Below, piece after piece: positions 1 through 5,108 of a stretch of 8,587 nt of DNA (the first letter of the stretch is position 1; the number at the start of each line of letters is the position of its first letter). Source of the DNA: an uncultured Clostridia bacterium (GTDB lineage: Bacteria; Bacillota; Clostridia; Christensenellales; CAG-314); contig CAKQXG010000087.1 of the NCBI GenBank assembly GCA_934281515.1, positions 1-8,587 of the forward strand. Reading direction: 5' to 3'. The translations under genes were made by a program, and so were the position numbers. The notes under the pieces are model-generated. The model searched no databases and was not told the DNA's origin. It was given only the letters and a program-made list of their open reading frames with translations.

Positions 1-550
1 GATTGGCGTAGTACACCGCAACGTTTATTGCGTTGTTTATAGCGGTACTTGTGTAGGTTGCGCCTGTGGCTTTGTTGTTGCCCAACGGATAACTGTCGGG
101 CAGGGTGTAGTCCGTTTCGTTGACGGGAATGTACCACGTCTTGGTGTGCGCTTCGGTAATTTTGGATACGAACGATTGGTTGACGCTGTCCTTGATTGCC
201 CAACCTTTGACGAGTTTGTTTGCGCTGAACGCAACATACAGCGTAACGTTGCCGTCCTTGTAGCCGCCGTTGCCGACAACCTCGACGACATAGCCGCCGT
301 CGGTTGCTTTGACGACGCTTTTTACTTCGCCGAAGGCAGGAATGTCGGGGTCGGACTCAACGGGAACGTCGCTGTCCTTGACAAATCCTTCGTAAATTTT
401 TGCCATGCTACGGTTAAACTTTGTTTCGTCCGACACGGCAAATATGTCTTTTGCAAAGGCAAGTAACAAGGTGCATACAAGGCAAATCAGTACCAAAATT
501 AGTAATACGTATGTGGATTTTTGATGCAGTGCCTGTGATTTTTCAGACAT
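1..550 (-). CDS. rnfG: RnfG, FMN-carrying subunit of the Rnf complex (3' end cut by window edge)
   Basis: Partial gene: 183 codons are visible from an ATG at 550; the C-terminus lies beyond the left edge. Seen: a short cytoplasmic N-terminus, one membrane segment at about residues 14-33 (YVLLILVLICLVCTLLLAF), then an extracytoplasmic FMN-binding-type domain. Near the visible end is TGATYTS (residues 162-168), matching the S/T-G-A-T flavinylation motif. By family knowledge, Thr165 would carry FMN attached by ApbE through a phosphoester bond. RnfG passes electrons within the ferredoxin:NAD+ oxidoreductase complex. The start is supported by a strong ribosome site (GGAGGTGA, 564-557). The ATG lies inside the end of rnfD (8-bp overlap), suggesting coupled translation. 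The ETPGLG-like motif common in RnfG is not evident; the aligned stretch reads DSVNQSFVSKI. Identification rests on motif plus operon position. Confidence 0.88.
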   Translation of the reverse strand, partial: MSEKSQALHQKSTYVLLILVLICLVCTLLLAFAKDIFAVSDETKFNRSMAKIYEGFVKDSDVPVESDPDIPAFGEVKSVVKATDGGYVVEVVGNGGYKDGNVTLYVAFSANKLVKGWAIKDSVNQSFVSKITEAHTKTWYIPVNETDYTLPDSYPLGNNKATGATYTSTAINNAINVAVYYAN

Positions 551-1547
551 TTTTCGTCACCTCCGCAACAGGCTTGCGGAAACCGAATGGTCTACGCAAA
601 CAGTAGGTATCTACAAGCGGCACAACAAAGTTCATCAACAGTATCGCAAAGCTTACCGCTTCGCCTTTTACTGCGTTGCGCAGCACTGCGGTAAGCACTC
701 CCAGCGCAACAAAGTAGATGTAGTTGCCTAGTTTGGTGGCAGGGGTTGTTACGTAGTCGGTAGCCATAAACACCGCGCCGAGTATCAATCCGCCCGACAG
801 CAGAGAATTGACCGCGCCGACAAAATCCAACCCGTTAAGAAGAAAGGTCACTGCTCCCGTTACCGCAATGTACACAAGCGGCCAACGGAAGTTGATTACG
901 CCTACTACAACAAGATACACACCGCCAAGCAACAAAGCCAACTTGCACACTTCGCCGATACTGCCGTACACGCCATTGCCGAGGAGCAAATCCACGGTGG
1001 TAAGGTTGCTGACGACATTGTTGTCAAACAACGCCTGCATAGGCGTTGCGCCGATGTGTTTTGCGCCGTCGACGATGTAGCACTTGTCGACAAACGCAGG
1101 GTCGGTGCTGACGATAGAACCGCCGAACGCCGCGCCGAAACTGATAAACCCGAAGATACGTCCCACAATTGCAGGGTTGACGATGTTTTTGCCCGTACCG
1201 CCGAAAATCATTTTGGCAACCACCACGGCAAACACACTGCTGAGCGCAACTGCGTACCATTTGCTGTCGGCATAAGCATTCATGCCTACAAGCAGACCCG
1301 TAACAACCGACGTAAAGTCGAACTGTTGCCACACCGTCTTAAACGGAACGCGCGAGCACAGCCGATACACCACTTCGGACAAGACTGCGGCTACCGTGGC
1401 AATTGCCAAGGTCAACAGCGCACCCCACCCGAAAAAGATACAGCCGCACACACAGGACGGCAACAGTGCGATACACACATGCATCATTATCTTGCGTGTG
1501 GTAAGACTGCACCGTATCTGCGGCGAACTAGAATAAACGTATTGCAT
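543..1547 (-). CDS. rnfD: RnfD, membrane flavoprotein subunit of the Rnf complex
   Basis: 334 residues, close to the usual RnfD/NqrB-family length. Seen: the N-terminal SSSPQIRCS motif (family form SPH-I-R/K), many hydrophobic segments, TGLLVGMN (83-90), the IFGGTGKNIVNPAIVGR block (114-130) and GAVFMATDYVTTP (257-269), all RnfD hallmarks. The flavinylation site is probably Thr168 in HIGATPM. This site departs from the usual D-x-x-S/T-G-A-T because Ile165 replaces Ser/Thr and the Asp (160) is shifted two residues upstream. By family knowledge RnfD is an integral membrane subunit in the electron path and is implicated in Na+ or H+ translocation. The start ATG (1547) is preceded by AGAGGTGA (1558-1551). 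It lies 3 bp after the rnfC stop, and the gene overlaps rnfG by 8 bp. Confidence 0.95.
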   Translation of the reverse strand: MQYVYSSSPQIRCSLTTRKIMMHVCIALLPSCVCGCIFFGWGALLTLAIATVAAVLSEVVYRLCSRVPFKTVWQQFDFTSVVTGLLVGMNAYADSKWYAVALSSVFAVVVAKMIFGGTGKNIVNPAIVGRIFGFISFGAAFGGSIVSTDPAFVDKCYIVDGAKHIGATPMQALFDNNVVSNLTTVDLLLGNGVYGSIGEVCKLALLLGGVYLVVVGVINFRWPLVYIAVTGAVTFLLNGLDFVGAVNSLLSGGLILGAVFMATDYVTTPATKLGNYIYFVALGVLTAVLRNAVKGEAVSFAILLMNFVVPLVDTYCLRRPFGFRKPVAEVTKNV

Positions 1548-1550
1548 ATT

Positions 1551-1558
1551 TCACCTCT
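1551..1558 (-). promoter_or_regulatory. Ribosome binding site of rnfD, overlapping the rnfC stop codon
   Basis: AGAGGTGA on the minus strand. The terminal TGA is the rnfC stop codon (1553-1551), and the rnfD ATG follows after 3 nt. Termination of rnfC therefore occurs on top of the rnfD ribosome site, an arrangement that favours re-initiation and equal subunit output. Confidence 0.8.
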
Positions 1559-2858
1559 TTGCTTTTTGCTTGGTCAGGCGTACGCTTTGTACAATCGGGC
1601 GTTTTGCAGGACACACGTAGGCGCAACTGCCGCACTCAAAGCAATTGAGCGCACCGTATTTGACGGCATTGTCGAAGTCGCCCGCCTTGGCGTAGAAGTC
1701 GATAAACAAGGGACTGAGTTTCATCGGGCACACGTTTACGCAACGTCCGCACCTGATGCACGGCGTAGGCAACAATCCGTTTGCCGTTTTGTCGGTAAGC
1801 GCAAGGAAACCGCCGTCGGTCTTGGTGACGGGTATGTCGGTATCCACCAGACTGCGCCCCATCATCGGTCCGCCCATGACAAGTTTGACAGTGTCGTCTG
1901 TTACGCCGTCGCAAAATTCCAGTACGTCACGTAACAGCGTACCCATACGCACCTCTACGTTTTTTGGATTTTTCACGCCGTCGCCGGACAACGTCATCAC
2001 CCGTTTGTACAGCGGCCGACCGTTTACCACAGCATCGTACACGGCATAGCACGTAGCAACGTTGACTACCACGCACCCGACAGCCGAAGGCAACGCGCCG
2101 GTTGGCACCTTGCGCCCCGTCGTAGCGTAGATAAGCATTTTTTCCGCGCCTTGGGGGTACTTGGGTTTGAGCAAAGTGACAACAACGTCGTTGTCCTTCC
2201 TCGGGCAGTTGTCTGCGACAACGCCGTCGACATTCATCAGTGCGGCGTATGCCTCTTGCTTGTTCGCTTCCAACCCCACAAACACCTGTTGCACGCCGCA
2301 AGCCGTAGCCACAAGCCGTACCCCGTAAATAAACTGCTCGGCACGCTCCACCATCAGGCGGTTGTCGCAGTTAAGGTAGGGCTCACACTCGGCGGCATTG
2401 ACGACAAGCACGTCGACAGGCTCACGCGGTGACAACTTGACTGCGGCAGGAAAGCCTGCGCCGCCCATACCTACAATACCGGCTTCGGCAATGCGAGCGA
2501 TTATTTCGTCGCCGGTAGGATCGGTAAGAGCAGGCATGGTTGCAATGTCGGTGCGCCCGTCGGCATGTATATGCAGATAGTCGCAAGTTGCGCCCAGACT
2601 ATTTTTACGCTTGACTATGCCCTTTACTTCGCCGCAAATCGGAGAGTGAATGTTTGCCGACACCACGCCTGCCGCCCTGGCAACAAGCTGACCTTCGGTA
2701 ACGATGTCGCCGACGGCAACAATCGGTTCGGCAGGCTTGCCGATGTGTTGCGACAGACTGACGTAGTAGTCGGACATGGCAGGCATTGCCTCTATTGCCT
2801 TGGCGGCGCACAAATCCTTGCAATCGGGTATGTGCTTGCCTCCGCGAAAAGTTTTCAT
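1551..2858 (-). CDS. rnfC: RnfC, NADH/FMN- and [4Fe-4S]-binding peripheral subunit of the Rnf complex
   Basis: 435 residues from the chosen start MKTFRGG, which matches the family N-terminus. The frame stays open 34 codons further upstream (to a GTG at 2960), but that stretch lacks family features and is predicted leader RNA. AAGGAGG (2872-2866) sits just ahead of the chosen ATG. Seen: a biotinyl/lipoyl-like N-terminal region (about 45-80), the glycine-rich dinucleotide/FMN-binding motif GMGGAGFPAAVKL (130-142), VVNAAECEPYLNCDN (152-166), a SLBB-like region, and two [4Fe-4S] motifs with Cys367/370/373/377 and Cys406/409/412/416. By family knowledge RnfC is the cytoplasmic NAD+/NADH site of the ferredoxin:NAD+ oxidoreductase. 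It is the first gene of the rnf operon here. Odd detail: two N-terminal cysteines (13 and 17) stand in a region usually free of them. Confidence 0.96.
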   Translation of the reverse strand: MKTFRGGKHIPDCKDLCAAKAIEAMPAMSDYYVSLSQHIGKPAEPIVAVGDIVTEGQLVARAAGVVSANIHSPICGEVKGIVKRKNSLGATCDYLHIHADGRTDIATMPALTDPTGDEIIARIAEAGIVGMGGAGFPAAVKLSPREPVDVLVVNAAECEPYLNCDNRLMVERAEQFIYGVRLVATACGVQQVFVGLEANKQEAYAALMNVDGVVADNCPRKDNDVVVTLLKPKYPQGAEKMLIYATTGRKVPTGALPSAVGCVVVNVATCYAVYDAVVNGRPLYKRVMTLSGDGVKNPKNVEVRMGTLLRDVLEFCDGVTDDTVKLVMGGPMMGRSLVDTDIPVTKTDGGFLALTDKTANGLLPTPCIRCGRCVNVCPMKLSPLFIDFYAKAGDFDNAVKYGALNCFECGSCAYVCPAKRPIVQSVRLTKQKAKR

Positions 2859-2865
2859 ACAGGTT

Positions 2866-2872
2866 CCTCCTT
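2866..2872 (-). promoter_or_regulatory. Ribosome binding site that fixes the rnfC start
   Basis: AAGGAGG, complementary to the 16S 3' end, with 7 nt before the ATG at 2858. No comparable site precedes the in-frame GTG at 2960 or the in-frame ATG at 2876, so the MKTFRGG start is preferred. Confidence 0.85.
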
Positions 2873-2873
2873 C

Positions 2874-2964
2874 CATCGTGCACCGAACCGACAAAATTGC
2901 AAAGTTGTCGATAAGCAAACGGATCTTTGCCACATGGCAAAACCGTGCATACGACGGCACGATG
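2874..2964 (-). promoter_or_regulatory. Structured 5' leader of the rnf operon (candidate regulatory RNA)
   Basis: Within the predicted untranslated leader three pairings can be seen on the transcript strand. CATCGTGC (2964-2957) pairs perfectly with GCACGATG (2881-2874) as a closing stem. Inside it, ACGG + TTTTGCC (2946-2936) folds back on GGCAAAG + CCGT (2931-2919) around an ATGT loop. ATCGACAA (2912-2905) pairs with TTGTCGGT (2894-2887) around a 10-nt loop. The closing stem ends only 1 nt before the ribosome site. A competing local stem, CGTGC (2961-2957) with GCACG (2948-2944), excludes the closing stem. The shape resembles a three-way junction with alternative folds. I do not recognise a named riboswitch class, and the folding is inferred by eye. 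Confidence 0.45.
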
Positions 2965-2978
2965 TATAGATAGATTTT

Positions 2979-3007
2979 ATTTTACCACAAATAAATACAA
3001 ATGTAAA
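2979..3007 (-). promoter_or_regulatory. Sigma-A-type promoter of the rnf operon
   Basis: On the minus strand: -35 TTTACA (3007-3002), a spacer of exactly 17 bp, then -10 TAAAAT (2984-2979) preceded by TG one base upstream (extended -10). Predicted transcription starts near 2972, giving a leader of about 113 nt before rnfC. No Rex-type operator (TTGTTAA-N4-TTAACAA) was seen around it. Confidence 0.7.
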
Positions 3008-3066
3008 TACCAAAAAGTAAACGTCGACAAAACGCAATATAGAAAATTATGCCCACAAAACGAAAA

Positions 3067-3085
3067 GCATAAAAGTTTTTTATGC
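3067..3085. repeat. Perfect 8-bp inverted repeat (AT-rich palindrome) upstream of the rnf promoter
   Basis: GCATAAAA (3067-3074) and TTTTATGC (3078-3085) are separated by 3 nt. On the minus strand it is followed by TTTTCGTTTT, so it could be a weak hairpin terminator. It also lies 60-80 bp upstream of the rnf -35 box, a possible position for a regulator site. Neither role is established. Confidence 0.4.
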
Positions 3086-3227
3086 CACGCGTAATTATTT
3101 GCGTTCAACGATCAAGAAAACAATATCTGCACAAAGCGATTGATTGTAAACCTATGCAGAACAAGGCAGGTTAAAATAGTTCTGACAGATAGGGACAGGC
3201 AAAACACGAAAAATTTAGCGATGCAAA

Positions 3228-3258
3228 AAAGGGAAACTCCGTTTAAAAGTTTCCCTTT
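3228..3258 (-). terminator. Rho-independent terminator after dnaJ
   Basis: A perfect 11-bp stem, AAAGGGAAACT / AGTTTCCCTTT (arms 3248-3258 and 3228-3238), has a 9-nt loop. On the minus strand the stem runs into a T-tract (TTTTTT). It begins 20 bp after the dnaJ stop codon and separates the chaperone operon from rnf. Confidence 0.88.
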
Positions 3259-3278
3259 GCCGTAATAATCAAGTTAAA

Positions 3279-4433
3279 TTACTTTTTGCTGTTTTTGTAC
3301 AGGTTGGCAACTTCGTCCAGATAGGCGTTGCGTTTGGGGTAAGTTTTGCTACCCACATCGCGCTCGAAGTCCTCTAACGCCTTGCGTTGAGCTTTGGTGA
3401 CTGCCTTGGGTACTTCCACTTCGAAAGTTGCATACAGATCACCCGATCCTATGCCGCGAGTACTCTTGACGCCCTTGCCGCGGAAACGGAAAGTATCGCC
3501 ATTGGCTGTGCCTTCGGCAAGTTTGTGTATAAACACACCGTCGGGAGACGGAATTTCCACTTCACCGCCGCACACCGCAGTCTGGAATGTGACAGGAACT
3601 GTGACGTACAAATCCATGCCGTCGCGTTTGAACAACTTGCTGGGACGTACCGAAATGACAAGCAAAAGATTGCCGTTGACGGTGTTTGCGCCGCGTACAG
3701 CATTGCCTTCGCCGCGCAGTTGCAACACCGAGCCATCCTCTACGCCTGCAGGTATGGAGATGTCGATTGTGCGATTGACGGTAGTCACGCCTCTGCCGCC
3801 ACACGCCTTGCAAGGTTCGGTGACGATTTTGCCGGTGCCGCCACACTTGTCGCATGCGCCGATTGTGGTCTGTTGCCCGAATATGCTTGTGTAGCTTTGG
3901 CGGATTGTGCCGCTACCGCCACACTTGTCGCATGTTTTGACGCAACTGTCATCCTTGGCGCCGGTACCGTTGCAGGTTTTGCACTTCTCTACGCGGTTAA
4001 ACTTGATAGTCTTTTTACAGCCGAGCACCGCTTCCATAAAGGTCAATTCGATGTTGACCTGCACGTCGCTGCCCGTGCGTGTAGAACTACGTCTGCGACT
4101 GCTGCCGCCGCCGAAGTCGAAACCGCCCGTAAACATGTTGAACAGGTCGTCAAAACCGCCTGCCGTAAAGCCCTGACCGCCAAACGGATTGTAGCCGCCG
4201 CCGAAGTTGCCTTGATCGTCCATTTCGCCGCGGTCGTACTTGGCACGCTTGTCGGCGTCGCCCACTACGGAGTACGCTTCGTTGATTTCCTTAAACTTCT
4301 CCGCGCATGCCGCGTCGTTGGGGTGAAGGTCGGGGTGATATTGTTTTGCCAGCTTGCGGTAAGCCGACTTGATTTCGTCCTGCGTGGCGGATTTTTCCAC
4401 GCCCAAAACTTTGTAATAATCTTTTACTGCCAT
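3279..4433 (-). CDS. dnaJ: DnaJ, Hsp40 co-chaperone
   Basis: 384 residues, the normal length for a full type-I DnaJ. Seen: the J domain (about 4-68) with the HPD triad in YHPDLHPND; a Gly/Phe-rich linker (about 75-115); four zinc-binding repeats CKTCNGTG, CDKCGGSG, CDKCGGTG and CKACGGRG; then C-terminal substrate-binding beta domains. By family knowledge DnaJ delivers unfolded clients to DnaK and stimulates its ATP hydrolysis through HPD. The start MAVKDYYKVLGV is chosen because it matches the family and follows AAAGGA (4445-4440) with 6 nt spacing; 31 further open codons upstream show no family similarity. It is the last gene of the chaperone operon, unusually far (669 bp) behind dnaK, with a terminator directly downstream. 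Confidence 0.97.
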   Translation of the reverse strand: MAVKDYYKVLGVEKSATQDEIKSAYRKLAKQYHPDLHPNDAACAEKFKEINEAYSVVGDADKRAKYDRGEMDDQGNFGGGYNPFGGQGFTAGGFDDLFNMFTGGFDFGGGSSRRRSSTRTGSDVQVNIELTFMEAVLGCKKTIKFNRVEKCKTCNGTGAKDDSCVKTCDKCGGSGTIRQSYTSIFGQQTTIGACDKCGGTGKIVTEPCKACGGRGVTTVNRTIDISIPAGVEDGSVLQLRGEGNAVRGANTVNGNLLLVISVRPSKLFKRDGMDLYVTVPVTFQTAVCGGEVEIPSPDGVFIHKLAEGTANGDTFRFRGKGVKSTRGIGSGDLYATFEVEVPKAVTKAQRKALEDFERDVGSKTYPKRNAYLDEVANLYKNSKK

Positions 4434-4439
4434 TGTTTT

Positions 4440-4445
4440 TCCTTT
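4440..4445 (-). promoter_or_regulatory. Ribosome binding site of dnaJ
   Basis: AAAGGA, 6 nt before the ATG at 4433. It supports the internal start over the longer open frame. I found no convincing -35/-10 pair for a separate dnaJ promoter in the 200 bp upstream. Confidence 0.65.
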
Positions 4446-4530
4446 GCCTTTATGTACAATAATCGTGCTTAAACGTGCGAATTGATCACCTACAAGCACA
4501 AAAAGTGTCGCACATAACTGCCACAAATAG

Positions 4531-4563
4531 CAATTAAAGCCTTGTATCCCAAGGCTTTAATTG
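4531..4563. repeat. Perfect 13-bp hairpin upstream of dnaJ
   Basis: CAATTAAAGCCTT (4531-4543) and AAGGCTTTAATTG (4551-4563) flank a 7-nt loop. There is no proper T-tract on either strand, so it is not a classic terminator. It could be an RNA processing or stabilising hairpin between dnaK and dnaJ, or a weak terminator whose U-rich part lies in the stem. It starts about 100 nt before the dnaJ ATG. Confidence 0.55.
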
Positions 4564-4613
4564 AGTTGTTTGAGAATTCTTTCTTATACGCCATGCGCAC
4601 GAAATAGTGTTGT

Positions 4614-4662
4614 CGATACAAGCACCAATCTATTTCATCAAAGTGACGGCGTAGATTGGTGC
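4614..4662. repeat. Direct repeat module, copy A (forms an 11-bp stem)
   Basis: 45 of 49 bases match copy B at 4954-5002. It contains GCACCAATCTA (4622-4632) and its perfect complement TAGATTGGTGC (4652-4662), separated by 19 nt that are nearly identical in both copies. The single difference within the last 40 bases is G4645 versus A4985. It also contains GGCGTAGATTGGTGC, the left end of the longer elements at 4981 and 7158. Confidence 0.85.
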
Positions 4663-4953
4663 GAAGATTGGCAACAGTTGACGGATAGGCGAGGGAGCCA
4701 CCTGACGTGGACGCACTAGGTAAAGCCCGTGTGCAACTACCCTCGCAAACCACGAACCTGCGTCGGGGTTTGCGCCCTTGCGGGGGATGTTGGGGATGCT
4801 CGCCCCAACGAAAGTCTGTTAGATGCGGTGAGCTTTCACTTTGGGTCGCAATCGATTTTGATGGCTTCACCAAACTAGTGATACAAACCAACTTTGCCTA
4901 GTGGGTGCACGACCCGTGCCCGCACCCGCATAGTCCGACCACAACAGGGCGGC
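4663..4953. other. GC-rich, hairpin-dense non-coding segment between the two direct repeats
   Basis: Perfect short stems follow one another: GCGAGGG/CCCTCGC (4689-4695, 4740-4746); CCAC/GTGG (4698-4701, 4707-4710); CGCAAACC/GGTTTGCG (4744-4751, 4767-4774); GTTGGGG/CCCCAAC (4789-4795, 4803-4809); GTGA/TCAC (4828-4831, 4836-4839); GGGTGC/GCACCC (4903-4908, 4922-4927). The start of the segment weakly aligns with the long elements (12 of 17 bases after GGTGC). Its CCAC-CTGAC-GTGG hairpin begins 50 nt after GGCGTA, the same offset as CGTAC-TAGAC-GTACG in the dnaK-end element. It is probably a diverged member of the same family. It does not look like RNase P RNA, tmRNA or SRP RNA. Confidence 0.5.
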
Positions 4954-5002
4954 CGATACCGACACCAATCTATTTCATCAAAGTAACGGCGTAGATTGGT
5001 GC
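4954..5002. repeat. Direct repeat module, copy B (forms a 10-bp stem)
   Basis: Second copy of the module at 4614, offset by exactly 340 bp. CACCAATCTA (4963-4972) pairs with TAGATTGGTG (4992-5001). Its right half is shared with the left arm of the adjoining long inverted-repeat element, so the two pairings compete. Confidence 0.85.
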
Positions 5003-5108
5003 AGATAGCCGCAACAGGCGATTGAGTGCGATAGGAGCGTACTAGACGTACGTGACTGAGCACGATTGAGCACGTAGCGGCTAGATGTGCCGAGATACGC
5101 CGTTACTT
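4981..5108. repeat. Long inverted-repeat element, copy 1, behind dnaK
   Basis: 128 bp bounded by a perfect 13-bp inverted repeat (AAGTAACGGCGTA 4981-4993, TACGCCGTTACTT 5096-5108). Read as plus-strand RNA the helix continues inward: tandem G-A/A-G mismatches, UUGGUGCA with UGUGCCGA (4996-5003, 5086-5093; all Watson-Crick or G-U), again tandem G-A, then UAGCCGC with GCGGCUA (5006-5012, 5077-5083). The apical part holds a hairpin, GCGTAC/GTACGT (5037-5042, 5048-5053), and a repeated TGAGCACG. The core (4988-5101) is about 93% identical to 7164-7278. The right arm covers the last Lys codon and the stop of dnaK. The class is unknown: it may be a MITE-like repeat or a structured RNA. Confidence 0.8.

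Larger units (their letters stand above)
2859..3278. other. Intergenic region between dnaJ and rnfC
   Basis: A 420-bp AT-rich region holding, in transcription order, the dnaJ terminator, about 220 bp with only weak inverted repeats, the rnf promoter and the folded rnf leader. No coding frame in it is credible. The weak repeats include CAGAAC (3157-3162) with GTTCTG (3179-3184) and TCTGCA (3126-3131) with TGCAGA (3155-3160). I assign these no function. Confidence 0.7.
4434..5102. other. Unusually long, repeat-filled gap between dnaK and dnaJ
   Basis: 669 bp where chaperone operons usually have a short spacer. From dnaJ outward it contains: about 100 bp of AT-rich leader; a 13-bp perfect hairpin (4531-4563); module copy A (4614-4662); a GC-rich hairpin-dense stretch (4663-4953); module copy B (4954-5002); and a 128-bp terminal-inverted-repeat element reaching into the dnaK stop codon. 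Open frames crossing it lack ribosome sites and known domains and translate the repeats themselves, so I treat the gap as non-coding. Confidence 0.75.

Noticed and set aside
2859..2960. N-terminal extension of RnfC starting at the GTG at 2960
   Set aside because: No ribosome site at the GTG, no similarity to RnfC, and the predicted promoter places this region in the leader. The family start MKTFRGG has an ideal ribosome site.
3387..4472. Long plus-strand open frame opposite dnaJ
   Set aside because: A shadow caused by codon bias of dnaJ, with no family similarity.
4561..4590. Plus-strand promoter (TTGAGT, 18 bp, TATACG) that could drive an antisense RNA through the repeats
   Set aside because: Only four of six matches in each box in an AT-rich stretch. 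Too weak to report as a feature, though worth testing if plus-strand transcripts are found.
4490..4891. Open frame of 133 codons on the minus strand across the dnaK-dnaJ gap
   Set aside because: No ribosome site or recognisable domain. It translates the repeat module and hairpin-rich DNA, and the repeated peptide it shares with another frame at 4875-5063 comes from the DNA repeat itself.
5006..5083. tRNA-like gene (7-bp closing stem, 78-nt span)
   Set aside because: The size and 7-bp stem are suggestive, but there is no T-arm GTTCGA sequence, no D-arm, no proper anticodon stem and no discriminator/CCA context.
4981..5108. Integron attC recombination site
   Set aside because: The length and imperfect palindrome fit, but the ends lack the RYYYAAC / GTTRRRY core sites and there is no gene-cassette or integrase context.
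4614..5108. CRISPR array
   Set aside because: Only two module copies 340 bp apart, each with an internal inverted repeat, and no short regular spacers or cas genes.
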